Assembly (NCBI GenBank): GCA_903837355.1
Contig: CAILUI010000460.1
Coordinates: 30,245 to 94,244, forward strand
Source of the DNA: an uncultured Victivallales bacterium
GTDB lineage: Bacteria; Verrucomicrobiota; Lentisphaeria; Oligosphaerales; JAFGRS01
Direction: 5' to 3'
DNA length: 64,000 nt
Part shown: positions 8,299 through 17,500 of the stretch, in pieces
Numbering within the stretch: the first letter of the stretch is position 1
Layout of the letters: every line of letters starts with the position of its first letter
Position numbers and translations under genes: made by a program
The notes under the pieces: generated by a model
The model's input: the letters and a program-made list of their open reading frames with translations, nothing else
What the model was told of the DNA's origin: nothing
Databases searched by the model: none

Positions 8299-9975
8299 TT
8301 ACTTCTCGAACACCTGGAACTCCCAGATGGTGGGCACGTTGTTGGCCTTGGTGATGAGTAGGCGTACCCGGCGCGCCGTCACCGGGGGAAAGACCAGTTC
8401 CCGCTTACCGACCGTGGTGCCGCGGGCGAAGCTCCGCCAGGCGGTGCCCTCCCAGGCCTGCAGTTCGAACTCCTCGATGCGGTTCCAGCCCTCTTCGTTG
8501 ATGACCGCGCGTCGGAAGGTCGCGTCGGCGCCGAGGTCGACCTCAAGCCAGCCGTCCCGGCTGCCGGCAGCCCCGCCCCAGCGCGTGGCGCTGTCATCGT
8601 CGTCACAGGCCATGGTCGCTTCGTAGCCTGGCCCCCAGACGCTCGAGGCGGTTACTGGCCGACCCGCACTGAGCGCTCCGGAGGGCAGGCGGACCGGCGT
8701 GAGGTCCATGGCCGAACCATCGAGAGTGAGAGCGATGATGGTGTCAAGCTCCTGGCGGTCGCCGGGCGGGACGGTGAGCTCGATGCCCTGCTCGGTTTGG
8801 CGCATGCTGACCGTCCCGCCGGTCAGCAGGGAACTGGCGAGGACGCGGCGGGGGAACGGCGGTAGGCTGACGCCGGCGTCGGGCCAGGCCAGGACGTGGA
8901 CATACACCGTGTCAGCCCGGCGCGTGGTACCGCCCCAGGAGGTCGAGACGACGGGTCCGCCGCGCGTGCCGTAGACGCTCTCGCCGTAGCGCGCCAGCCA
9001 GCGACCGATCTCGCGGTAGCGCTCGGCCTGGCGCGGTTCGATGCGGCCATCCGGCATCGGGTTCGTGTTCAGCGCCAGGTTGCCGCCGCGCACGGCGCAG
9101 GTAACCAGCGCGTCCACGCACTCCTTGAGTGACTTGATGGTATCGTCGGGCTTCCACGACCACTGCGTGCCCAGGGTCATACAGGTCTCCCATGGCCGGT
9201 CCACGCGGAAACCGCCCAGGCTCTGCTCGGGGGTGTCGAAGTCGGCAGGCAGGCCGCAGCGGTTGTTGATGACCAGCCAGGGCTGCAGGCCGCGCGCCAG
9301 GCGGAACAGCGCCTCCGAGTCCCAGTCGGCCGGTGTGCCGCCCAGGTCGAACCAGAGGCCATCGATACGGCCGTAGCCGGTCAGGATCTCGCGGATCTGG
9401 CCGTGCAAGTACTGGATATAGCGCGCGTGGGTGGCGGTGCGGTAGTCGGGGTGGTGCCAGTCGGGCTGCGAGTAGTACACCACCAGCTTGATGTCCGCCT
9501 CATGGCAGGCGTCCGCCATCGCCTTCAGGACGTCGACCTTCCAGGCCGACTCTGGGCCCGTGCTGCGGTAGTCGGTCAGGCGGCTGTCGAACAGGCAGAA
9601 GCCGTCATGGTGTTTGACCAGAAGCACGACGTAACGCGCGCCGGCCTCCTGGACCGTCTGCACCCACTCGCGGGCGTCGAAGTGCTCCGGTTGCCAACGC
9701 ATGTAGAGGCGGTCGTACTCTGCGGCTGGCGTCGGCCCGCCGCCGCCCTGCTCCTGGTCGGGCCGGGCTTTGCCGCGCGACCAGCCGATCTCCTGGCCGG
9801 TGAGGGTGACCGGGCCCCAGCAGATGAAGACGCCGAAGCGCAGATCCTGCCAGGCCGCGATAGCGTCGGCTTTGGCGGTCAGCAGATCCGCGGCCGGATC
9901 GTCTGCAGCCAGGCCGGGGAACGTGGCCAGAGCGGCCACCAGGAGGACACTGCGGTGCAGGGCCTGTACGTTCAC
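8299..9975 (-). CDS. secreted GH29 alpha-L-fucosidase with F5/8 C domain
   Basis: A 558-residue exported alpha-L-fucosidase. Seen: signal peptide (about 1-24), a GH29 barrel with WQDLRFGVFICWGP (42-54), LLVKHHDGFCLFDS (118-131) and IDGLWFDLGG (204-213), where D210 sits at the position of the GH29 nucleophile. From about residue 440 to the end is a discoidin-like F5/8 type C domain (RPVTASSVWGPGYEA... RRVRLLITKANN), usually a carbohydrate-binding module. The start has a gaaaggg Shine-Dalgarno. It is the first gene of a two-gene run with the GH20 enzyme. The acid/base residue was not assigned. Family confidence is high; linkage specificity is unknown. Confidence 0.9.
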   Translation of the reverse strand: MNVQALHRSVLLVAALATFPGLAADDPAADLLTAKADAIAAWQDLRFGVFICWGPVTLTGQEIGWSRGKARPDQEQGGGGPTPAAEYDRLYMRWQPEHFDAREWVQTVQEAGARYVVLLVKHHDGFCLFDSRLTDYRSTGPESAWKVDVLKAMADACHEADIKLVVYYSQPDWHHPDYRTATHARYIQYLHGQIREILTGYGRIDGLWFDLGGTPADWDSEALFRLARGLQPWLVINNRCGLPADFDTPEQSLGGFRVDRPWETCMTLGTQWSWKPDDTIKSLKECVDALVTCAVRGGNLALNTNPMPDGRIEPRQAERYREIGRWLARYGESVYGTRGGPVVSTSWGGTTRRADTVYVHVLAWPDAGVSLPPFPRRVLASSLLTGGTVSMRQTEQGIELTVPPGDRQELDTIIALTLDGSAMDLTPVRLPSGALSAGRPVTASSVWGPGYEATMACDDDDSATRWGGAAGSRDGWLEVDLGADATFRRAVINEEGWNRIEEFELQAWEGTAWRSFARGTTVGKRELVFPPVTARRVRLLITKANNVPTIWEFQVFEK

Positions 9976-10239
9976 CGTGGCACCCTTTCTCTGCGCTCAG
10001 CAAGGTGGCGGTTGCGGGCGCCGGCGCCGCGAACTGTGGACGGCCCCGCCGGCGCTAGAATGCTGCCGCGCCGGCGCGCTGTCAAGGGCGCTGCGTCGGC
10101 GCCGGTTCGGGGACCCGCTTCCTGGCGCTGGACCAGCGCGCATCGGCGGGGTATGTTCGGCCCCGCGCTGTGCCGGTGGTCCGGTTACGGTGGCGGGTTG
10201 AGTGCTGTAGGTCTCCGGATGCGTAAGAGGGTGGGCCCC
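9976..10239. other. divergent intergenic region
   Basis: It separates the minus-strand fucosidase gene from the plus-strand CapA-like gene and must hold promoters for both. A TAGAAT at 10056-10061 on the plus strand is a possible -10 box without a convincing -35 partner. GC-rich palindromic patches (gccggcgc) are present. No gene is seen. Confidence 0.4.
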
Positions 10240-11451
10240 ATGGACGATTCAGTAAGGGTCGTAGTCACGGCGGACATCTGCCCGAACGAGGGGCTTGAGG
10301 ACGAGTTGCTGGCCGGCGGTGGGGCTCGGCTCCTGGGGCCGGTCAAGGCGCTCATGGACAAGGCGGATCTGGTTATCGGCAATCTCGAGACGCCGCTCTG
10401 CGACCAGGAGGCCCCCATTCGGAAGTGCGGCCCCAACTTCATCTGCAAACCGGCCCTGGCGCCGGTGCTTCGCGATCTGGGTTTCCACTGCCTGACCCTG
10501 GCCAACAACCACATCAATGACCAGGGCACGCCGGGCTTGGAGCAGACCCTGCGCGTCCTGCGTGAGGCGAAGGTGGCCTACTGCGGCGCCGGCATGACCC
10601 ACGAGGAGGCCTGCCGGCCAGTGGTGTTCAAGATCAAGGGCCGCACGCTGGCCGTCTTCAACTTCGCGGAAGGGGAGTTCGCCCAGGCGCAGGAGGAGGG
10701 GCCTGGGGCGGCGCGGCTCGATCCCTGGTGGCCGGAACGCGGCCTCCAGAACGTGCGTCAGGAGGTCGATATCATCCTGGCGATCCTGCATATCGGCAAT
10801 GAGTACCAGCCCATTCCGTCGCCGCTGACCACCGATTTCTGTCGGCGTCTGGCCGCGGCCGGTGCCGATGCCGTGGTGGCGCACCATGCGCACATCCCGC
10901 AGGCGACGGAGCTGTTCGACGGCGTGCCGCTCTGTTTCAGCCTGGGGAACTGCCTGTTCGGTTACCCGTACACCCAGGAGCGCTTTGACGCGCAGCCCAG
11001 TTGGTTCCTGGGGTCGGCGGCCGAGATCGAGTTCCCGGTCGGCGACTGCGCCCGCCTGACGATTCATCCCTTCAAGCGGACTCCGAGCCGCGCCCTGGCC
11101 GAGCTCTCGCCCGCGGGCCACGAGGCCTTCGAGGAGTACATGGAGCGCTGTGAGGACATCCTCGTCGACCCCGCGCTGCACCAGCGCTTCTGGGAACAGG
11201 AGGCCCGAGAGCTCTTCCGCGGACACCGGAAGGCGTTGCCGGGATATGCGCAAGACCTCAACGGCGACGACCCCGCCAAGGTGCAGCGTGCGGCGACCAT
11301 CCTTTACAACCTGATGCGCTGCGAGGCGCATCACGAGGTGCTCAAGCGCGGGCTCCGGTTGATGCATGAGGGCCGCCTGGAAGACGACGCTGGCGCCCAG
11401 GCCGAGTTGGCGGTGCTGGCCGAGCGCATCCGCCAGTGTTTCGCTGAATGA
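10240..11451 (+). CDS. CapA family (poly-gamma-glutamate synthesis type) metallophosphoesterase-like protein
   Basis: A 403-residue protein of the CapA/PgsA family, which has a calcineurin-like fold. Seen: VVTADICPNEG near the start, DLVIGNLETPL, LANNHINDQG (N89-N90-H91), ILHIGNEYQP and VAHHAHIPQATE, the ordered set of metal-ligand blocks of the family. There is no signal peptide or membrane anchor, unlike B. subtilis CapA/PgsA, so it is predicted to be cytoplasmic. The ATG at 10240 has a gaggg Shine-Dalgarno nine bases upstream; an in-frame ATG at 10219 is an alternative. The helical C-terminal 100 residues are not typical. No capB/capC genes are nearby, so a role in poly-glutamate synthesis is not supported. 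Confidence 0.78.
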   Translation: MDDSVRVVVTADICPNEGLEDELLAGGGARLLGPVKALMDKADLVIGNLETPLCDQEAPIRKCGPNFICKPALAPVLRDLGFHCLTLANNHINDQGTPGLEQTLRVLREAKVAYCGAGMTHEEACRPVVFKIKGRTLAVFNFAEGEFAQAQEEGPGAARLDPWWPERGLQNVRQEVDIILAILHIGNEYQPIPSPLTTDFCRRLAAAGADAVVAHHAHIPQATELFDGVPLCFSLGNCLFGYPYTQERFDAQPSWFLGSAAEIEFPVGDCARLTIHPFKRTPSRALAELSPAGHEAFEEYMERCEDILVDPALHQRFWEQEARELFRGHRKALPGYAQDLNGDDPAKVQRAATILYNLMRCEAHHEVLKRGLRLMHEGRLEDDAGAQAELAVLAERIRQCFAE

Positions 11452-11529
11452 TCGGAACCCCCGCCCGGGGTGCAGCCGTGTGGCGCGGCCCGTGGCGGCT
11501 CTGAGTCCTTGTCTAGCGGAGACGCAACG

Positions 11530-13380
11530 ATGACCCCACACCAGGAGATCAAAGTCACCTTCCAGCCCAGCGGGCGCCACGTGCATGTTCTGCCCGGCAC
11601 GCGCATCCTCGAGGCCGCGGCGCGGGCCGGCATCATGCTGCGGAACCCCTGCGGCGGCACTGGCGTCTGCGGCAAGTGCCGTGTGCGGATCGAGCGCGGC
11701 AAGTGCCCGCCGACGGCGGCCTGCAGCACGGTGTTCGGCGCCGCCGAGTTGGCCCTGGGCTGGCGCCTGGCCTGCCAGTGTGCCGCAGAGGGCGAGGCCG
11801 TGGTTGACGTCCCGGCTGAGTCGCTGTTCGAGAGCGCGGCGCAGATCCTGATCACCGATTCCGGGGCCAAGGTGCACGGTACGCCCGCCCTGCATAAGGT
11901 GTACCTCGAACTCACGCCGCCGGACCTGGCGCATCCGCTTGCCGACCTGGAGCGCGTCGCCGCCGCGGTCGGCGTCGCCGAGATGCCGCTGGCACAACTC
12001 GCCCTGCTTCCCGACCAACTGCGGGCGGGTGGTTTCCGCGGCACCGCCGTCGTCTGCGCCGGCCAACTGCTGGACTGGGAGGCCGGGGACACGAGCGGCG
12101 ACGCCTACGCCGTCGCCTTCGACCTGGGCACGACGACGCTGGTTGGGACCCTGATCAACACTGCTGACGGCAGTGAACGTGGGGTGGCGGCGACGATGAA
12201 CCCCCAGATCAGTGTCGGCGACGATGTCATCAGCCGCATCGCGGCTGCCCGCGAGTCGCGGCACAACACCCTGCGCATGCAGGAGAGCGTGGTCCAGGCC
12301 TTCAATGGCCTCATCGAGCAACTGTGCCGCGAGGCGAAGGTGCCGCGGGAACGGGTCTACGAGGTCAGCGTGGCGGGCAACACGACCATGCAGCACCTGT
12401 TCTGCGCCATCAATCCCGCGGCCCTCGGCGAGATTCCCTTCGTGCCGGCCTACCGCAGCGCCCGCCGGGTTGCGGCCCGTGACGTCGGGCTGCAGATCCA
12501 TCCGGCTGGCCGCCTCTTCGTCTTCCCCAACATCGGCGGCTTTGTCGGCGGCGACACGGTCGCGGGGGTCCTGGCCAATGGCGTGCAACTCTCGACGGAG
12601 ACCCTGCTTTTTGTTGATATCGGCACCAACGGCGAGATCGTCCTGATGCACAAGGGCCACCTGCGCGCCGCCTCCTGCGCCGCCGGGCCGGCTTTCGAGG
12701 GGGCCCGCATCGCCGCCGGCATGCGGGCGGCGGAAGGCGCGGTCGACAAGGTTGTGTTCGACGGCACGGACCTGGTCTGCAACGTCATCGGCGGCCGGCG
12801 CATGGCCGGCATCTGCGGCACGGCGCTGATCGACGCCGCCGCCGTGCTGCTCGACCTCGGGGTACTGGATCCGACCGGCCGCCTGCTGTCGGCGGAGGAG
12901 GTACCCGCGAGCGTGCCCACGGCGGTGCGTCAGCGCCTGCACCCGGATGGCAACGACATCAAGGTCATGCTGGGCGCGGCCGCCGAGTCGCGCTCGGGCG
13001 AGCCGGTATACCTGCTGCAGCGCGACCTGCGCGAGTTGCAGCTCGCCTCTGGAGCCATCCGTGCCGCCATCACCTTGCTGCTGCGTCAGGCCGGGCTCGA
13101 ACCGCAGGATCTGGACGCCGTGCTGCTGGCCGGCGGCTTCGGCAACTTCATTCGTCGTGAGAACGCCTGTCGCATGGGCCTGCTGCCCGCCGTGCCGGTG
13201 CAGCGCATCCGCTTCGTCGGCAACGCCTCCAGCATGGGTGCCAAGGCCGTCCTGCTCGCGCACGAACTGCGGGCCGAGGCCGACCGCGTTGCACAGGTGA
13301 CGGAGCACGTCGACCTCAGCCTCGACCCCGAGTTCCAGATGGAATTCGCGATGGCCATGATGTTCCCCGAAGGGGCCTAG
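11530..13380 (+). CDS. ferredoxin/ASKHA-domain protein (DUF4445), corrinoid-protein reductive activator type
   Basis: A 616-residue protein like the RACE/RamA activators, which use ATP to return the oxidised Co(II) corrinoid of methyltransferases to Co(I). Seen: an N-terminal plant-type 2Fe-2S domain with ligands C41-x5-C47-x2-C50 and C82 (or C84), a linker, then an actin-like ATPase domain with AFDLGTTT (D198-T203), VAGNTTMQH, FVDIGTNGE (D363) and LLAGGFGNF. Start chosen at 11530 for the GGAG upstream. It follows the CapA-like gene by 78 bases on the same strand. No corrinoid protein or methyltransferase gene is visible in the window, so its partner must be elsewhere. Confidence 0.88.
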   Translation: MTPHQEIKVTFQPSGRHVHVLPGTRILEAAARAGIMLRNPCGGTGVCGKCRVRIERGKCPPTAACSTVFGAAELALGWRLACQCAAEGEAVVDVPAESLFESAAQILITDSGAKVHGTPALHKVYLELTPPDLAHPLADLERVAAAVGVAEMPLAQLALLPDQLRAGGFRGTAVVCAGQLLDWEAGDTSGDAYAVAFDLGTTTLVGTLINTADGSERGVAATMNPQISVGDDVISRIAAARESRHNTLRMQESVVQAFNGLIEQLCREAKVPRERVYEVSVAGNTTMQHLFCAINPAALGEIPFVPAYRSARRVAARDVGLQIHPAGRLFVFPNIGGFVGGDTVAGVLANGVQLSTETLLFVDIGTNGEIVLMHKGHLRAASCAAGPAFEGARIAAGMRAAEGAVDKVVFDGTDLVCNVIGGRRMAGICGTALIDAAAVLLDLGVLDPTGRLLSAEEVPASVPTAVRQRLHPDGNDIKVMLGAAAESRSGEPVYLLQRDLRELQLASGAIRAAITLLLRQAGLEPQDLDAVLLAGGFGNFIRRENACRMGLLPAVPVQRIRFVGNASSMGAKAVLLAHELRAEADRVAQVTEHVDLSLDPEFQMEFAMAMMFPEGA

Positions 13381-13454
13381 GAGCGGCTGGGTGCGGGTGG
13401 GGACGCGACAATGCCGTTAGGTGTCCCGTCCTGCTTGGCTGCACGGGGCGATTG

Positions 13455-13481
13455 CCGGTCGCCAGCCAGGCTGGCGACCGG
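13455..13481 (+). terminator. perfect palindrome after the ASKHA gene
   Basis: ccggtcgccagcc and its exact reverse complement are separated by one base, 74 bases after the stop codon. The stem is long enough to end transcription or block readthrough, but no U-tract follows. Confidence 0.45.
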
Positions 13482-13820
13482 GGTCGGGTACCGGCCGTTC
13501 GACGTGTGGCATCTGTGCCCTCCGAGTCATCCGTGGTGGATTCCCCCGTGTCGTCTCCGCTCCAGAGAGCCGGATTGACCACGGATGGAGCGGATTACAC
13601 GGCTAGGAGAGATTGCGGGTATAGGCGTCCATACACTCTGCGGGCGCAATTTCCCTCGGGTTTCGTCCTTCCGACAATCTGGTCAGGCGCCCCCCGGCGC
13701 TGGGCGCCGGGCGCGTGTCAGTTCTGTAGGGGTTTGCTTGCACTCCATCCGCCGTCCCAACGCTGCGCTCCTGCGGCGGCACCCCCAGTCACAGAGGCCG
13801 CTGGTTCGCCTCTGCCTCTG

Positions 13821-14040
13821 CAGCCCCGAAGGGGCGTAATCCCTCAGCCCAGGGCACCGCCCTGGGTACCGGGCATACCCCAGATTCTTAGCCCCGAAGG
13901 GGCGCGATACCTGGCGTGCGCCGCCCATGGACTGTCGGTATGCCGCCCCTGTAGGGCTCACTCTCGTTTACGATCCCATTCCCAGGGCGGTGCCCTGGGC
14001 TGAGGAATTGCCGCGCTTTCAGCGCTCCGAGCCGTCTGGC
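13821..14040. repeat. dispersed palindromic repeat, copy C (diverged)
   Basis: Two ccccgaagggg palindromes and a perfect 24-bp inverted repeat (13843-13866 against 13981-14004). Each 24-mer arm can itself fold (cccagggc-ggt-gccctggg). The element ends with gctgaggaattgccgcgctttcagcgctccgagccg, which resembles the end of the 63-bp units in copies A and B. Confidence 0.65.
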
Positions 14041-14161
14041 ATTCACGCCAGGCCTCTCCGCAAGCCTCCCCCAAGGCCCACGTGACCCCATCCACCCGCC
14101 GGACGCAGCCGGAAGCGGAGCGGAAACCCCCACGGGGCTGACTGCGCCCCGGCGGGACTTC

Positions 14162-14189
14162 TTGACTGCACCTGCAGTGCGCCTAAGTT
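14162..14189 (+). promoter_or_regulatory. candidate promoter of the fibre-protein gene run
   Basis: TTGACT at 14162-14167, a 16-base spacer and TAAGTT at 14184-14189. This is the best match in the region and would give a leader of about 340 bases before the ATG at 14539. The long leader has no recognised riboswitch. Confidence 0.35.
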
Positions 14190-14538
14190 ACGATATGGGT
14201 CGTGGGCTATTCCGCGCTGACGCCTACGAATTCGGGGACCGTGCCGCCCGCCAGGGGCCGCAAGAGTGTGCCGGGTGTGGGGCGAGGGCTGCCTGCCGCG
14301 CGGGGGCAGACGCTGGGCACCAGGGGGCGCAGAGGCGCAGCCGAGCGCAGAGCTGTAGAGAAAGAGAGTTTCCGGGTCGGACCGGGCGTGCGCAGCGGGC
14401 CGCGCCAACACCCCAGTGTTGCGCCCTGTGCCCCGCCGTGCCGGTTCTGCTTACCAGCCATCCGTTTCCGTCTGACTGCCGCGACGGGGCCGGCCGGGTG
14501 TTAGGTGCGGTTGCTGAAAGGCGAAAGGGGCGAAGGTC

Positions 14539-17500
14539 ATGCGACTGAGACGCTGCTGGAGCCGTGTCCTGACCTCTCTGCTGGCCCTCTGGGGCGCGGG
14601 GGCTGCGCGAGCCGCAGGGCCCCCGACAGCGTTCACGTACCAGGGGCAGTTGCAGCAGGCCGGCGTGCCGGTCGAGGGGCCCTGCGACTTCCGCTTCAGC
14701 CTCTGGGATGCCGAGACCGGCGGCGCCCAGGTCGGGCCCGCCCTCGCGCAGGACGGCAGGGGGGTTCACGGTGGCGCCTTCACCGCGCTTCTGGACTTTG
14801 GCACCGACCCCTTTGATGGTCGGGCGCTGTGGCTCGAGGTCGCGGTCGCCGTCCCGGCCGGGAGCGGCGCCTTCACCGTCCTGCAGCCCCGCCACGGCCT
14901 CACTCCGACCCCGTATGCTCTGTATGCGCTGCGGACGCCGTGGGCAGGAGTGGTGGACCGGCCGGCGGTACTCACCAGCCTCAACGGGGTCAGCCACGAC
15001 GGTGGCGACGTGCGGATCGTGGGCGGCGCCGGGATCTCCATCAGCGCCGACGGCGTCGCGAAGACGATCACGATCTCGGCCGTTGGCGCGGCGGGCGATG
15101 CCGATACCCTGGATGGGCTCCATGCGGCGGCGTTTGTGCAGGCGTCCGCCCTCAACGACGGCGATCCCGGCACCACGCCGCTGGGCTGGCAGGACATCGT
15201 CGGCCGACCCCTGCTCGGCGACATCACCGCGGTCACGGCGGGCGAGGGCCTCGTGGGCGGTGCGACCGAGGGCGCCGCAGCCCTGCGCGTCGGGGCCGGG
15301 CCGGGGATCGCGGTGACCGGCGTGGGCGTGGGACTTGCCCCCGCGTACCTGGACGGCAGTGCCTTTGACACACGCTTCCTGAACGCCGGCGAGGCTGGCG
15401 CGGTCACGACTGAAATGGTGGCCGATGGCAGCGTGACCGGCGCGAAGGTCGCGGACGGAACGCTGACCGGCGTGGACCTCGCCGCGATGGGCGCCAGCAC
15501 GGGCCAGGTCCTCAAGTGGGACGGCACGACCTGGGCCCCCGGCACCGATGCCACCGCGGGCGGGGCCGGGTTCGACGCGGACCTGCTCGATGGCCTGGAC
15601 AGCGCGGCCTTTGCGCGGGTCGTCCACGAGCACGACAGCGCCTACGTCAACGAAGGTCAGGCCGGGAGTCTCACCACGGCCATGATCCTGGACAGCGCGG
15701 TCACGGATGCCAAGATCGCCGGGGTGGCGTGGTCGAAGCTCACCGGCGTTCCTGCCGGCCTCGCCGATGGCGACCAGGACACGCAGTACAGCGCGGGTGC
15801 CGGCCTGACGCTGGTCGGCACGACGCTCAGCGTGGCCGACGCCGGGGTCACGTCGGAGAAGCTGGCGGCGAGTGCGGTGACCGGCGCGAAGGTCGCGGAC
15901 GGGACGCTGACCGGCGTCGACCTCGCCGCGATGGGTGCCAGCACGGGCCAGGTCCTCAAGTGGGACGGCACGACCTGGGCACCTGGCACCGATGCCACCG
16001 CGGGCGGGGCCGGTTTCGACGCGGATCTGCTCGATGGCTTGGACAGCGCGGCCTTCGCGCGGGTCGTCCATGAGCACGCGGGGGAGGCAATCGCCAGTGG
16101 CACGGTGGCCGCCGAGCGCCTCGCGGCCGAACTGGCGCGCGACAGTGAGGTCCTGGGCCTGGTGCTCGCCGGCGACGGCGCGGGCAGCGGCCTGGACGCC
16201 GACCTCCTCGACGGCCTCCATGCCAGCACTTTTGCCACGACCGCGGCCCTGGACGACGGCAACCCTGCCACCGCTCCCGTGGGCTGGGCCGATCTGCGAG
16301 ACGTCCCCGCCGGGTTTGCCGACGGCGTCGACAACACCGGCGTCTACGTCGCCGGCGATGGGCTGAGTCTTGGCGGGATCGAGTTCCGGGTCGACTACAC
16401 CCGCGTGGCGGCGGCCAGCCATGAGCACTCCACCGCGAGCATCACCAGCGGTGTCTTCGATGACGCCCGGATACCGGCCAGCGTGACCCGCGACAGCGAC
16501 GTCGTGGGCCTGGTGCTCGCCGGCGACGGCGCGGGCAGCGGCCTGGACGCCGACCTTCTTGACGGCCTCCATGCCAGCAGTTTCGCCACCATCGCGGCCC
16601 TGAATGACGGCGACCCCACCACCGCTCCGGTCGGCTGGGCAGACCTGGCTGGGAACGGGGCCGCGGACGGCCAGATCCTCAAGTGGAGTGCCGCGGCCAG
16701 CGCCTGGGTTCTGGCGGCCGACGAGCACGGCGCTGCCGGCACCACCTATGTCGCCGGGGAAGGCCTCGATCTCTCCGGTGCCGTGTTCAGCATCGAGCCG
16801 GGCGGCATCACCAGTGCCCACCTGGCCGACGGCACGATCGGCCTTGCCGACCTCGGGCGCAACGGAGCCGCCGACGGCCAGCTCATCGCCTGGAGCGACG
16901 CTCTGGGAGCCTGGACGCTCACGAGCGACCACGACACGACCTACGTCGCCGGTACCGGGCTCTACCTCGGCGGGACTCAGTTCGCCGTCGACTTCGACGT
17001 CGTCGCCGCCCGTGTGCACTTCCATACGGGAGAGGAGCTCGCCTCGGGTCTGGTGGACGACGCCCGTCTCCCCGCCGGGGTGGCCCGCGATGCGGAGGTC
17101 CTCGGGCTGGTGCTCGCCGGCGACGGCGCGGACAGCGGCCTAGACGCCGACCTCCTCGATGGCCAACACGCCAGCGTCTTCGCCACCGCGGCGGCTCTCA
17201 GCGATGGCAATGCCGCCACCACCCCGGTCGGCTGGGCCGACCTTCAGGGCGTTCCCGCCGGCTTTGCCGACGGCACCGACAACGACTCTGGCGGCGATAT
17301 CACCGCCGTCACGGCCGGCACCGGGCTCAGCGGCGGCGGTACGGCCGGAGACGTGAACGTGAGCATCGGCGCCGACGCCGTGGACGCGAGCCTGCTCGCC
17401 GATACCCTGACCCTGGACGCTGCGCTCAAGGTGACGGGCGGGTTCAGTGTCGAGTTCGAGAACTCCCTCGCCGCCGGGCAGTTCCTGCTGGACTTCAGCA

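Larger units (their letters stand above)
13381..14161. repeat. hairpin-rich non-coding region
   Basis: About 780 bases without a credible gene. It holds a 13-bp perfect palindrome at 13455-13481, an inverted pair of ccgtggt-containing words near 13527 and 13570, two agccccgaaggggcg palindromes (13822 and 13890), and a perfect 24-bp inverted repeat at 13843-13866 and 13981-14004. The last items are related in style to the dispersed repeats at the two ends of the window. Confidence 0.75.

Noticed and set aside
10249..13308. A 1019-codon minus-strand open frame
   Set aside because: It is the antisense of the CapA-like and ASKHA genes and is rich in Arg, Gly, Gln and His without any motif.
13452..14003. 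A 183-codon plus-strand frame
   Set aside because: It runs through the palindromes of the non-coding region and has no domain or Shine-Dalgarno.
14224..17025. A 933-codon minus-strand open frame
   Set aside because: It is antisense to the repeats of the fibre gene; its own apparent repeats only mirror the plus-strand repeats.
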